Assembly: GCF_900163715.1 (NCBI RefSeq)
Contig: NZ_FWFF01000010.1
Coordinates: forward strand, 50,491-114,490
Length of the DNA stretch: 64,000 nucleotides
Origin: Brevibacterium yomogidense
GTDB lineage: Bacteria > Actinomycetota > Actinomycetes > Actinomycetales > Brevibacteriaceae
Direction of reading: 5' to 3'
Part shown: in pieces, positions 42,535 to 51,323 of the stretch
Layout: every line of letters starts with the position of its first letter
How positions within the stretch are numbered: the first letter of the stretch is position 1
Notes under the pieces: model-generated
Seen by the model: only the letters and a program-made list of their open reading frames with translations
Told to the model about the DNA's origin: nothing
Database searches by the model: none
Position numbers and translations under genes: made by a program

Positions 42535-43734
42535 GTGCGCATCGCCCTCTTCACGGAGGTCTTCCTCCCCAAGGTCGACGGAGTCGTCACGCGGCTGGTC
42601 CGCTCCCTCGAGCAGCTCCAGGCGATGGGGCACGAGGTCGTCGTCTTCGCTCCGGGCCACCCCCCGGAGTCGTTCGCGGGCTTCGAGGTCGTCCGGGTGC
42701 GGGCGGTCCCGTTCCGCCCCTGGTATCCGGAGCTGTCCGTCGGCCTGCCGACTCCGGAGATCGCACGGGTCATGGAGCGCTTCCACCCCCATGTGGTGCA
42801 TGCTGTGAACCCGATCTGGCTCGCAGCGTACGGGACGCTGTCGGCGCGGAGGCGGGATCTGCCGCTGGTCGCCAGCTTCCACACCGACGTGCCGTCGTAC
42901 ACGGAGCGTCTGGGCCTGGAGTGGATCACGGACACCACGAGCCGCTGGATCACCTGGATGCACAACTTCGCCCAGGTGAATCTCTGCACTTCGCAGCAGA
43001 TGGTGCAGCGGGCGCGCGGCTCGGGCATCCGCAACGTGCAGCTGTGGCCGAAGGCCGTCGACACCGATGCCTACAGTCCCGAGCGCGCGGACCGCTCCAT
43101 GCGCGAGCGCCTGACGGCCGGCAACCCGGATGATCGGCTGCTGGTCTACGTCGGCAGGCTGTCGAAGGAGAAGGACCTCGACCTGCTGCGCACGATGATG
43201 GATCGGCTACCGGAGAACGTCCGGCTGGCCTTCGTCGGATCGGGACCGCACCGCGAGGAGCTGGAGCGTCTGTTCGCGGGAACCCGCACCGTCTTCACCG
43301 GATACATGGGCGGCGAGGAGCTGGCCGCCGCGTATGCGAGTGCCGATCTCTTCGTGTTCCCCTCGACCACGGAGACGCTGGGCCTCGTCGCCCTCGAATC
43401 CATGGCCTCGGGCGTCCCCGTCGTCGGCGCTCGCGCCGGCGGGCTTCCCTTCGCGGTGAATGACGGCGTCGGGGGCCTCCTCCACGAGCCGGGCTCAGTC
43501 GACGACATCACGGCGAAGGTCTCACGTGTGCTCGAGGATGACGCGCTGCGGGCACGGCTGTCCGCCGGTGGCCGTCAGGAGACGGAGAAGCACGGCTGGC
43601 GCAATGCGACGGAGAGCCTCGTCGACGGCTACGAGGAGGCCGTGGAGCGGTACTGGTCGGATCACCGCCCGCCGGGCTGGCGCATGGCCCTCTTCGGCCG
43701 GCCGATGGATCCTGCGCGACCTCCCCTGAGCTGA
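42535..43734 (+). CDS. sqdX: Sulfoquinovosyltransferase SqdX (GT4)
   Basis: 399 residues, GT-B fold. N-terminal IALFTEVFLPKVDGVVTRLV, the NLCTSQQMV segment, LWPKAVDTDAYSPE, the donor-binding VGRLSKEKDLDLL and the Glu-x7-Glu pattern in TTETLGLVALESMASG match SqdX/SQD2 proteins. It transfers sulfoquinovose from UDP-sulfoquinovose to diacylglycerol. Similar GT4 enzymes act on other sugars, so the adjacent sqdB is key to the assignment. GTG 42535 follows sqdB by 15 bp, so a single operon is likely. Confidence 0.88.
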   Translation: MRIALFTEVFLPKVDGVVTRLVRSLEQLQAMGHEVVVFAPGHPPESFAGFEVVRVRAVPFRPWYPELSVGLPTPEIARVMERFHPHVVHAVNPIWLAAYGTLSARRRDLPLVASFHTDVPSYTERLGLEWITDTTSRWITWMHNFAQVNLCTSQQMVQRARGSGIRNVQLWPKAVDTDAYSPERADRSMRERLTAGNPDDRLLVYVGRLSKEKDLDLLRTMMDRLPENVRLAFVGSGPHREELERLFAGTRTVFTGYMGGEELAAAYASADLFVFPSTTETLGLVALESMASGVPVVGARAGGLPFAVNDGVGGLLHEPGSVDDITAKVSRVLEDDALRARLSAGGRQETEKHGWRNATESLVDGYEEAVERYWSDHRPPGWRMALFGRPMDPARPPLS

Positions 43735-43753
43735 GGGGTGGGGCCCTCGTGAA

Positions 43754-43803
43754 TGAGTGAGGCCCCTGACCGCGGATCTCTCCGTGGCCAGGGGCCTCAC
43801 TCA
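43754..43803. terminator. Hairpin terminator after sqdX (and after tRNA-Leu on the other strand)
   Basis: A 15-bp stem (TGAGTGAGGCCCCTG with CAGGGGCCTCACTCA) with a loop of about 20 nt, between sqdX and the convergent tRNA. Confidence 0.75.
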
Positions 43804-43809
43804 CTGCTG

Positions 43810-43896
43810 TGCGCGGAGGGGGACTTGAACCCCCACGCCCATTATTAGGGCACTAGCACCTCAAGCTAGCGCGTCTACCAATTCCGCCACCCGCGC
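43810..43896 (-). tRNA. tRNA-Leu, anticodon GAG
   Basis: 87 nt. Acceptor GCGCGGG pairs with TCCGCGC; the D-arm holds AATTGGTAGACGC; the anticodon stem GCTAG/CTAGC carries loop CTTGAGG (anticodon GAG); the long variable arm of leucine tRNAs (TGCCCTAATAATGGGCG) and the TTCAAGT T-loop follow. The discriminator is A; CCA is not encoded. Confidence 0.95.
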
Positions 43897-43965
43897 GGGC
43901 AACAGAGACAAGATTACACACTCCTCAGGTCCAGTCCAAATCGATCCGACCGCTTGTGAGCGGGC

Positions 43966-44865
43966 TCACTGCCGCCCGTTCGACGTACCATTCTCCGTAC
44001 CGTTCTCGGTGCCGCTCTCGGTGCGTATGGAGGACAGCATGTGGGGCCGTCCGTCGCGCGGATTCCACACGTCGACTGTTGTCAGAGCGCTGCCGTGGGC
44101 AACGCGCACGGCGACTGTCGAGGGCAGCACCACGGGGGTCGCGAACTCCACGTCCCACGTGAAGGCATCGGCGCGGATCTGGGCGGATGCGAGCGCACGG
44201 GCCGCTGTGTACATCCCGTGGACGATCCGGCCCCTGAACCCGAACGCCTTCGCCGCGAGTCCGTTCAGGTGGATCGGGTTCACGTCGCCGGAGACTCGCG
44301 CATACGTATCCGCCGTCCGGGGCGTCAGCCTCCAGCTCATCGTGGCATCGGGTGCCTCGAACGGCGTGCGCTCCGCCGGGTCGTGAGGAGTCGCACCGTC
44401 CACCCGCACTCCCTTCGCGAGGTAATGGCAGCGCTCGTCGACGCAGCGCCGGCCGTCGACGTCGAACGCGGCCGCGACGACGATCTCCGTCCCCTTCGGG
44501 TGCGTGCGGATCGCGTCGATCCACACCGTGGCGGTGACGGCGTCGCCCACGCGCACGGGATGCAGCTGGGTGAGGGAGTTCGTGACGTGCACCATCCCCA
44601 TGGCCGGAGCGGGGAAGTCCGGAGCACTCAGGAGCGAGAGGCTGGCTGCGAACCCCTGGGCGTGCAGCCACGTGACCGGCACGGTGTTGCGGACCGGTTC
44701 TCCGACGGCGCGGCAGAACTCCGCGACCGTCTGCGGATCGGCCGTCACGGTCTCCGTGCGGCGGGGGGACTCTGGGCCGGCGACCCGGGAGAGGGGGCCG
44801 GCGGCAGCGGGGCGGATGCGCTTGAGCACACTCGAACCCGCAGCGGCGAGATACGTCCTGAGCAT
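43966..44865 (-). CDS. MaoC-like (R)-hydratase/dehydratase
   Basis: 299 residues, double hot-dog. The N-terminal half lacks the catalytic pair; the C-terminal half has the hydratase motif YARVSGDVNPIHLNGLAAK with the Asp-His dyad and GFRGRIVHGMY. Such proteins dehydrate or hydrate acyl-CoA/ACP, as HtdX in mycobacteria. The last residues are a short GTEN-type repeat. The ATG overlaps the fabG4 stop (TGATG), so it is coupled to FabG4, as in Rv0241c-Rv0242c. Confidence 0.85.
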   Translation of the reverse strand: MLRTYLAAAGSSVLKRIRPAAAGPLSRVAGPESPRRTETVTADPQTVAEFCRAVGEPVRNTVPVTWLHAQGFAASLSLLSAPDFPAPAMGMVHVTNSLTQLHPVRVGDAVTATVWIDAIRTHPKGTEIVVAAAFDVDGRRCVDERCHYLAKGVRVDGATPHDPAERTPFEAPDATMSWRLTPRTADTYARVSGDVNPIHLNGLAAKAFGFRGRIVHGMYTAARALASAQIRADAFTWDVEFATPVVLPSTVAVRVAHGSALTTVDVWNPRDGRPHMLSSIRTESGTENGTENGTSNGRQ

Positions 44866-46214
44866 CAGGCACCCACCAGATTCTGTCCGCACACGCGCAG
44901 CGTCGTGCCGGAGATCCCTCCGGAGGACTGTGCGGCGAGGAAGGCGATCGCCTCGGCGACGTCCACGGGGAGCCCGCCCTGCTGCAGGCTCGCGACACGG
45001 CGCGCGACCTCACGCGTGAGCGTGGGCATCTTCGCGGTCATCTCCGTCTCGATGAAGCCCGGGGCCACGGCGTTGATCGTTCCGCCCTGTGCGGCGAAGC
45101 GATCCGCGGACGCCGCGACCATCCCGATGACCCCGGCCTTCGAGGCGGCGTAGTTCGTCTGACCGCGATTGCCTGCGATGCCGGAGGTGGAGGCCAGGGA
45201 GATGATCCGCGGGGCGCTGCCCCATGCGCCCGCCTCGGTGAGCTGCGTGTTCATCCGCAGCTGTGAGGCGATGTTCACGGCGATGACGGAGTCCCAGCGC
45301 GAGGCCTCCATGTTCGCGAGCATCCGATCGCGGGTGATGCCCGCATTGTGCACCAGGATGTCGATCGGCTCCCCGACGCGCTGCGCGATGACCCGGCCCG
45401 CGTCCTCCGCGGTGATGTCCAGCTGCAGTGCGGTGCCGCCGATCCCATTCATCGTTCGTGCGAGCGCGTCGCCGGCCTGCGGCACGTCGACGCCCACGAC
45501 GGTCGCTCCGTCCCTGGCGAGCGTCGCGGCGATCGCCGCGCCGATCCCCCGCGCCGCACCCGTGACGACGGCCAGGCGACCGTCCAGGTGTGCACCGGCC
45601 AGTGCCTCGGCGGTGGCGGCCTCTCCGTGAGCCGTCGTGACGTGCAGCGGCTGGCCCGATACGTAGGCGGACTTCGAGGACAGGAGGAACCAGAGGGCGC
45701 TCACGACGCTCGGGGCGTCCATCGGGACGCCGTCCGACACGACGATGCCGTTGGCGGTGGACCCGCCCCGCATCTCATGGGCGAGCGACCGCATGAGGCC
45801 CACCGCACCGTTGCGCGTCGCGTTGAGGGCCGGGTCCGTGTCCGCGGGACGCTCCGGGCTGATGTGGGCATCGCGGGAGAACACGATCACGCGGGAGCAG
45901 CGGACGAGCCCGCGCAGGGCTCCCCCGATCTCCAGGGCAATCTCCGAGAGGTCGGTCGGCTCCTGCGCCTCGTCGAAGAAGGCGAGGACGGCCGACAGCT
46001 TCTCCGAGGTGGGTTTGCGGCGGACTTCGAAGCCGTTGTCCAGCAGGATCTGTGCGTAGGCGTCCGCAGCGGCACCGGCTCCCAGCACGAGCACGGGCTC
46101 GCTGAGGTACGCGCCGTCACTGTGACGGCGCAGCGGGACGGGGCTGGGCAGCCCGAGCGTCTTGACCAGTGCCTTGAGCGGACCGTTGGCGAGTTTGGTG
46201 TAGCGATCAGTCAT
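44865..46214 (-). CDS. fabG4: High-molecular-weight 3-oxoacyl reductase FabG4
   Basis: 449 residues. An N-terminal flavodoxin-like domain (about 1-195) precedes a SDR domain (about 205-449) with VVTGAARGIGAAIA, NAGITRDRM and the catalytic Ser-Tyr-Lys in SLASTSGIAGNRGQ and NYAASKAGVIG. FabG4 reduces 3-oxoacyl-CoA/ACP using NADH. GGAGG lies 5 nt before ATG 46214. Third gene of a thiolase-fabG4-maoC unit. Confidence 0.9.
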   Translation of the reverse strand: MTDRYTKLANGPLKALVKTLGLPSPVPLRRHSDGAYLSEPVLVLGAGAAADAYAQILLDNGFEVRRKPTSEKLSAVLAFFDEAQEPTDLSEIALEIGGALRGLVRCSRVIVFSRDAHISPERPADTDPALNATRNGAVGLMRSLAHEMRGGSTANGIVVSDGVPMDAPSVVSALWFLLSSKSAYVSGQPLHVTTAHGEAATAEALAGAHLDGRLAVVTGAARGIGAAIAATLARDGATVVGVDVPQAGDALARTMNGIGGTALQLDITAEDAGRVIAQRVGEPIDILVHNAGITRDRMLANMEASRWDSVIAVNIASQLRMNTQLTEAGAWGSAPRIISLASTSGIAGNRGQTNYAASKAGVIGMVAASADRFAAQGGTINAVAPGFIETEMTAKMPTLTREVARRVASLQQGGLPVDVAEAIAFLAAQSSGGISGTTLRVCGQNLVGA

Positions 46215-46239
46215 GGGTTCCTCCGAGTGGTGGTGTCTG

Positions 46240-47535
46240 TCAGGCCTCGACGATCGCGGTGAGGCCCTGGCCTCCGGCGGCGCAGATCGAGACGAGTGCG
46301 CGACGCTGGCCGGTCTCCTTGAGGTGCTTCGCGACCGACGCGATGATCCGCCCGCCGGTGGCGGCGAACGGGTGGCCGGCGGCGAGCGACGAGCCGTTGG
46401 GGTTCAGCTTGTCGCGATCGATCGGGCCCAGGGGTGCGTCGAGTCCCAGCTTCTCGCGGCAGAACTCCTCGCTCTCCCATGCGGCCATATGGGTGAGCAC
46501 AGTCGAGGCGAACGCCTCATGGATCTCGAAGACGTCGAAGTCTGCGAACGTGAGGCCGTTGCGGGCCAGCAGTCGCGGCACGGCGTAGGCCGGTGCCATG
46601 AGGAGGCCCTCGCTGCCGGTGACGAAGTCGACTGCCGCGGCCTCGGCGTCGACCAGGTACGCGAGCGGTTCGATTCCGTGGTCCGCGGCCCACTCCTGCG
46701 ACGACAGCAGCACAGAGGACGCGCCGTCCGTGAGCGGTGTCGAGTTGCCGGCCGTCATGGTGGGCGTCGCGGACAGACCGCGGCCGAACGCGGGCTTGAG
46801 TGCGCCCAGCGATTCCATCGTCGAGTCCGCCCGCAGGTTGGTGTCGCGTGAGACTCCCAGGTAGGGGGTGACCAGGTCGTCGAAGAAGCCGCGCTCCCAT
46901 GCGGCCGCCATCCGCTGGTGCGAGGCCAGCGCCAGGGCATCCTGGTCCTCGCGCGAGATGCCCCATTCCGCGGTGGTGATCGCCTGGTGCTCGCCCATCG
47001 ACAGCCCCGTGCGCGCCTCGCCGTTGTCCGGCAGCGCCGGCGCGAGATCGGAGGGCCGCAGGCGGGAGACGGCCCTGAGGCGCTGCGACATCGTCTTCGC
47101 GCGGTTGAGCTCCAGCAGGACACCGCGCAGCTCCTCGCTCACCGCGATCGGAGCGTCCGAGGCCGAATCCACACCAGATCCGATGCCCACGTCGATCTGT
47201 CCCAGACGGATCTTCTGGGCGATCGACACCGTCGCCTCGAGCCCCGTCGCGCACGCCTGCCCCAGGTCGAACGCGGGGGTCTCCGGAGACAGCGCGGAGC
47301 CGAGCACGGCCTCGCGCGTGAGGTTGAGGTCACGAGAGTGCTTGAGGACGGCGCCGCCGGCCACTTCGCCCAGCCTCTCCCCCGCCAGTCCGAAGCGGGC
47401 GACGAGGCCGTCGAGGGCACTCGTGAGCATGTCCTGGTTCGATGCGCGCGCGTACTGCTTGTGGGCGCGCGCGAACGGGATCCGGTTGCCGCCGAGGATC
47501 GCTGCGGGTCGCGTGGGCTGCGGGGACTGGGTCAT
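46240..47535 (-). CDS. Acetyl-CoA C-acyltransferase (thiolase, FadA2-like)
   Basis: 431 residues. Nucleophile Cys95 in LGQACATGLEATVS, His in FEIHEAFAS, and second Cys418 in CAAGGQGL. It performs thiolytic cleavage or the reverse condensation in fatty-acid metabolism. It heads the unit with fabG4 and maoC and diverges from the TetR/acyl-CoA oxidase pair. AGAGGA precedes ATG 47535. Confidence 0.9.
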   Translation of the reverse strand: MTQSPQPTRPAAILGGNRIPFARAHKQYARASNQDMLTSALDGLVARFGLAGERLGEVAGGAVLKHSRDLNLTREAVLGSALSPETPAFDLGQACATGLEATVSIAQKIRLGQIDVGIGSGVDSASDAPIAVSEELRGVLLELNRAKTMSQRLRAVSRLRPSDLAPALPDNGEARTGLSMGEHQAITTAEWGISREDQDALALASHQRMAAAWERGFFDDLVTPYLGVSRDTNLRADSTMESLGALKPAFGRGLSATPTMTAGNSTPLTDGASSVLLSSQEWAADHGIEPLAYLVDAEAAAVDFVTGSEGLLMAPAYAVPRLLARNGLTFADFDVFEIHEAFASTVLTHMAAWESEEFCREKLGLDAPLGPIDRDKLNPNGSSLAAGHPFAATGGRIIASVAKHLKETGQRRALVSICAAGGQGLTAIVEA

Positions 47536-47626
47536 GGAGTGGGTCCTCTCTGGAGGGAACGCGTCTGAGGTGTCGCGTCTGGGGGTGTCGCGCGGACGGA
47601 TTCAGTCAGCTCTGAGCCGATTCACC

Positions 47627-47657
47627 GGTACCGACCGTACCTGATACCGTCAGTTAC
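47627..47657. promoter_or_regulatory. Candidate TetR operator overlapping the tetR-acox promoter
   Basis: GGTAC-CGACC-GTACC (47627-47641) and GTACCTGA-TACCG-TCAGTTAC (47637-47657, one mismatch in the arms) are overlapping inverted repeats. The -10 TACCGT (47645-47650) is inside and the ATG follows 7 nt later, so binding would block transcription of the TetR operon and possibly of the divergent thiolase operon. Confidence 0.5.
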
Positions 47658-48269
47658 ATGAAAGCCCGTGGGATGACCGATGAGACCGTCCGCGATGGTC
47701 GGAGCCTCCGCTGGGAGCAGCACCGCCGCACGCGCCGCCGTGAGCTCCTGCGCAGCGCCCGCATCGCGATCTCCACGCGGGGCGAGACGGTGTCGATGGA
47801 CGGCCTGGCGGAGGCGACGGGAACGTCGAAGACGGTGTTCTACCGGTACTTCCACGACCGTCGGGGGCTGCAGCAGGCGATGGGCGACTGGGCCATGGAC
47901 GTGATCCGCCGGTCGCTCGATGAGGCTGGGCGCCCGGACGGCACTCCGCAGGAGGCGCTGGAGGCGATGATCTCCGCCTTCGTCGCCCTGGGCGTGCGGT
48001 CCCCCGCCGTCTATCGGTTCTGCGACTCCGTCGTCACCTCGGACGACGGCGGGGGCGCATTCCTCGACGACGTCGTCGACCTCCTGTGCGCGCGCATGGG
48101 ACTGACCGGCTCCACGGAGCGGATGTGGGCCTCGGGCGCCGTGGGCTTCGTCCGCAGCTGCACCCTGAACTGGCTGGGCGACGACCGCTCGGCAGACACC
48201 GACTCGACCGAACAGTTCACCACCCGCCTCGCCATGTGGCTGTGGGCCTCACGAAAGGAAGACGAATGA
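47658..48269 (+). CDS. TetR-family regulator of the fatty-acid cluster
   Basis: 203 residues. The N-terminal HTH is GETVSMDGLAEATGTSKTVF followed by YRYFHDRRGLQQAM. The C-terminal ligand domain resembles FadR-type regulators that sense acyl-CoA, but the ligand is not visible. ATG 47658 is 7 nt after TACCGT (leaderless). The stop overlaps the next start (ATGA). Confidence 0.85.
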   Translation: MKARGMTDETVRDGRSLRWEQHRRTRRRELLRSARIAISTRGETVSMDGLAEATGTSKTVFYRYFHDRRGLQQAMGDWAMDVIRRSLDEAGRPDGTPQEALEAMISAFVALGVRSPAVYRFCDSVVTSDDGGGAFLDDVVDLLCARMGLTGSTERMWASGAVGFVRSCTLNWLGDDRSADTDSTEQFTTRLAMWLWASRKEDE

Positions 48270-50314
48270 ACCGAGGGAAGACGCCGCTCACGATCGACGC
48301 GACGGTCCTGCGAGACGTGCTCGACGGCGAATGGGCCGAGGCTCGCCGGCGCATGCGCGACCTCACCGAGGATCCGTCGCTCCACCTGCCCGCCGACGGC
48401 ACACTCGAGGAGCTGCGGGCTGCGACCACCGCAGGCATCGCGGCGGTCGCCGAATCCGGTCTCACACGACTGCCGCTGTCCGAGGGCGAGGGCGGCAGCA
48501 ACAGCCACGCGGAGTACGTCGCGGGCTTCGAGGAGCTCGTGGCGGCATCCCCCAGCCTGCAGATCAAGGCCGGCGTGCAGTTCGGACTGTTCGGCGGGGC
48601 GATCATGCACCTGGGCAACGACGAACAGCACGAGAAGTGGCTGGACGACGCGCTGTCCGGCCGACTCCTGGGCAGCTTCGCGATGACGGAGATCGGCCAC
48701 GGATCCGATGTCGCCGAGGTCGCGACGACCGCGACCTACGATGCGGAGGCTCAGGAGTTCGTCATCCACACGCCGTTCCGAGCGGCCACGAAGGAGTACA
48801 TCGGCAACGCTGCACGGGACGCTCGTGCCGCGGTCGTGTTCTCGCAGCTCATCACGAACGGGGTGAACCACGGAGTCCACGCGTTCGTGGTCCCCGTCCG
48901 CGACGAGGCTGGCAGCGTCGTGGACGGCATCACCATCGAGGACGACGGGAAGAAGGGCGGACTCCTGGGCGTCGACAACGGTCGGATCGCCTTCGACCAG
49001 GTCCGGGTCCCCCGTGGGAACCTCCTGACCCGCTACGGGGCCGTCACGGCCGACGGGGAGTACTCGTCGCCGATCGACTCACCCGGACGCCGCTTCTTCA
49101 CGATGCTCGGCACCCTGGTGCAGGGACGGGTCTCGCTCGACGGGGCCGCAGTCGTCGCGTCGAAGCTCGCGCTCGACATTGCAGTGCGGTACGCGCACGA
49201 CCGGCGCCAGTTCACATCGACCTCACCCGTCGAGGAGACGCGGCTCATCGACTACCAGCGCCACCAGCGCAGGCTCATGCCGCTCATCAGCCAGACCTAC
49301 GCGAACGCCATCTCGCACGACACGCTGCTGCACACGTTCGACGCGGTGTTCTCCGGCGCGGACGAATCCGGTGAGGAGCGCGAGCTGCTGGAGACGCAGG
49401 CGGCCGGGTTCAAGGCACTCAGCACGTGGGACGCGCTCGACACGATCCAGGAGAGCCGGGAGGCATGCGGCGGGGCCGGGTACATGGATGAGAACCGGCT
49501 CGTCGGCCTCTACGGGGACATGGACGTATACGTGACGTTCGAGGGGGACAACACAGTCCTCCTCCAGCTGGTCGGCAAGCGGCTCCTCACCGACTACGCG
49601 AAGGAGCTCAAGGACATCGACTTCGGCGGTGCCGCCCGCTTCATCGGCGCGCAGGCCGCAGAGCACACCCTCTTCCGCACGGGCGTCGCGAACATCGGCC
49701 GGACGATCGGCGACCTCGTGACCACGTCGGTGAGATCGAAGCGGGTCCGGTCGGGCAAGGTGCAGGAGGCGCTCCTCTCCGACCGCGTCGAGACGATGGT
49801 CGCCTCGGTCGCCCAGGCGCTGCGGCCGGCGCGCTCGATGAGCCAGGCGGACAGCGCGGCGCTGTTCAACAAGCACCAGAACGAGCTCATCGAAGCCTCG
49901 ATCGCCTACATCGAGCTGCTCAAGTGGCAGGGCCTCAACACGGAGATGCACCGGGTCGAGGACGAGGGCCGGCACCCCGACGAGGCGAAGATCCTGCGGA
50001 GGATCCGTGACCTCTACGGCCTCACGCTCATCGAGAAGCACATGGGCTGGCACAGCATGCACGGACGCCTGCCCATGGCACGGGCCCGCCTCATCGGTCC
50101 GACGATCGACTCCCTGTGCGCGAAGCTCGCCGAGAACTCGCTCGACCTCGTCGACTCGTTCGGCTACGGCCCGGCGCATCGTCGCTCCCCGATCGCCGAC
50201 GGGGCGGAGGCGAAGCGGCAGGACGAAGCCCGTGCCTACTACCGCGCCGCGCGTGCACGCTCTGACTGGCCGGTGGACGAGAAGGAGCTCAGGAAGCGAG
50301 CAGCTCGGAGATGA
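48266..50314 (+). CDS. Acyl-CoA oxidase/dehydrogenase family protein
   Basis: 682 residues. FAD-dependent acyl-CoA oxidising enzyme: FAMTEIGHGSDVAEVAT is the acyl-CoA dehydrogenase signature, FTMLGTLVQGRVSLDGAA follows, and YVTFEGDNTVLLQLVGK carries the catalytic Glu in the form typical of acyl-CoA oxidases. Length (682) also fits oxidases better than the 390-residue or FadE5-type enzymes. AAAGGA lies before ATG 48266. It overlaps the TetR gene by 4 bp. Confidence 0.87.
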   Translation: MNRGKTPLTIDATVLRDVLDGEWAEARRRMRDLTEDPSLHLPADGTLEELRAATTAGIAAVAESGLTRLPLSEGEGGSNSHAEYVAGFEELVAASPSLQIKAGVQFGLFGGAIMHLGNDEQHEKWLDDALSGRLLGSFAMTEIGHGSDVAEVATTATYDAEAQEFVIHTPFRAATKEYIGNAARDARAAVVFSQLITNGVNHGVHAFVVPVRDEAGSVVDGITIEDDGKKGGLLGVDNGRIAFDQVRVPRGNLLTRYGAVTADGEYSSPIDSPGRRFFTMLGTLVQGRVSLDGAAVVASKLALDIAVRYAHDRRQFTSTSPVEETRLIDYQRHQRRLMPLISQTYANAISHDTLLHTFDAVFSGADESGEERELLETQAAGFKALSTWDALDTIQESREACGGAGYMDENRLVGLYGDMDVYVTFEGDNTVLLQLVGKRLLTDYAKELKDIDFGGAARFIGAQAAEHTLFRTGVANIGRTIGDLVTTSVRSKRVRSGKVQEALLSDRVETMVASVAQALRPARSMSQADSAALFNKHQNELIEASIAYIELLKWQGLNTEMHRVEDEGRHPDEAKILRRIRDLYGLTLIEKHMGWHSMHGRLPMARARLIGPTIDSLCAKLAENSLDLVDSFGYGPAHRRSPIADGAEAKRQDEARAYYRAARARSDWPVDEKELRKRAARR

Positions 50315-51323
50315 GCGCTCCGACCTGATCGGATTCCGTGAGGAAGCCGTCGTGGCCCGCCCAGCTGGTGATCGTCCTGAATTCGGCACCGGCGGGCAGG
50401 CTGTCGGCGAGCAGCCGCACCTGCGGAGGGGTGTAGAGCCGATCGCTGGTGACGGCGGCCACGAGGAACCGGCCCCCGGCACCCGCGAGGGCCCGGCGCA
50501 GGTCCGCATCACGGCCTCGGCGGACGTCGTGGTCCATGAGCGCCTGTGACAGGGTCACGTACGAATCCGGGTCGAAGCGGCCCTGGAGCTTCCCCGCCTG
50601 GTGGTCGAGGTAGCTCTGGATCGCGTAGTACCTCTCCCCCGGTTCCTGTGCAGGAGCATTCGTCGCCTGCTGGCGCGCCTCGAACCGGTGGTTGAGCTCT
50701 GCATCGGCGCGATACGTCAGGTGGGCGATCTGCCGCGCGATGCCGAGGCCGCGCTCGCGATCCGCGCGGATCGCTGCGATCTGGATGTGGCCCCACGCGA
50801 TCTGGTCCGCATCGGAGAAGGCGGGAGCCGCGAAGACACCGGTGCGGGCCACCCGGTCCGGGGCGATGAGAGCGGTCTCGAGTGCACGAGCGCCGCCCAT
50901 CGACCCGCCGAGCACCGTGTGCCACACATCGATCCCCAGCTGATCCGCGAGCCGCAGCTCTGCGTGCACGGTGTCGCGGACCGTGATGAGAGGGAAGGCG
51001 CTCCCCGCGTGCTCAGCGCTCGTGGGGTCGGCCGGTCCCGTCGAGCCCGAGCAGCCGCCCAGCACATTCGCGCAGACGACGAACCAGCGGTCGGTGTCGA
51101 GCGTCCGGCCGGGGCCGATCAGCCCGTCCCACCACTCGTGGGCATGCGAGTCGCCCGTGAGCGCGTGCTCGATGAGGATCGCGTTGTCCCGCTGCGGGGA
51201 CAGCACGCCGTACGTGTCGTAGGCGAGCGTCACGTCCGGGAGCACGACGCCGGTCTCCAGTGTCAGTGCTCCCAGACGCGCGGTGCGCGTGCGGTGCGAG
51301 GTCTCGGGGACGACAGTCGTCAC
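50289..51323 (-). CDS. metX: Homoserine O-acetyltransferase MetX
   Basis: 344 residues, alpha/beta hydrolase. Oxyanion/nucleophile motif VLGGSMGGARALE, catalytic Asp region RFLVAAVTSDRLYTP and His in SWAGHDGFLTESDQ. Upstream NAILIEHALTGDSHAHEWW and GGCSGSTGPADP are MetX signatures. The GTG start overlaps the metY stop (GTGA). It converges on the acyl-CoA oxidase gene, with a 26-bp overlap. Confidence 0.93.
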   Translation of the reverse strand: MTTVVPETSHRTRTARLGALTLETGVVLPDVTLAYDTYGVLSPQRDNAILIEHALTGDSHAHEWWDGLIGPGRTLDTDRWFVVCANVLGGCSGSTGPADPTSAEHAGSAFPLITVRDTVHAELRLADQLGIDVWHTVLGGSMGGARALETALIAPDRVARTGVFAAPAFSDADQIAWGHIQIAAIRADRERGLGIARQIAHLTYRADAELNHRFEARQQATNAPAQEPGERYYAIQSYLDHQAGKLQGRFDPDSYVTLSQALMDHDVRRGRDADLRRALAGAGGRFLVAAVTSDRLYTPPQVRLLADSLPAGAEFRTITSWAGHDGFLTESDQVGALISELLAS

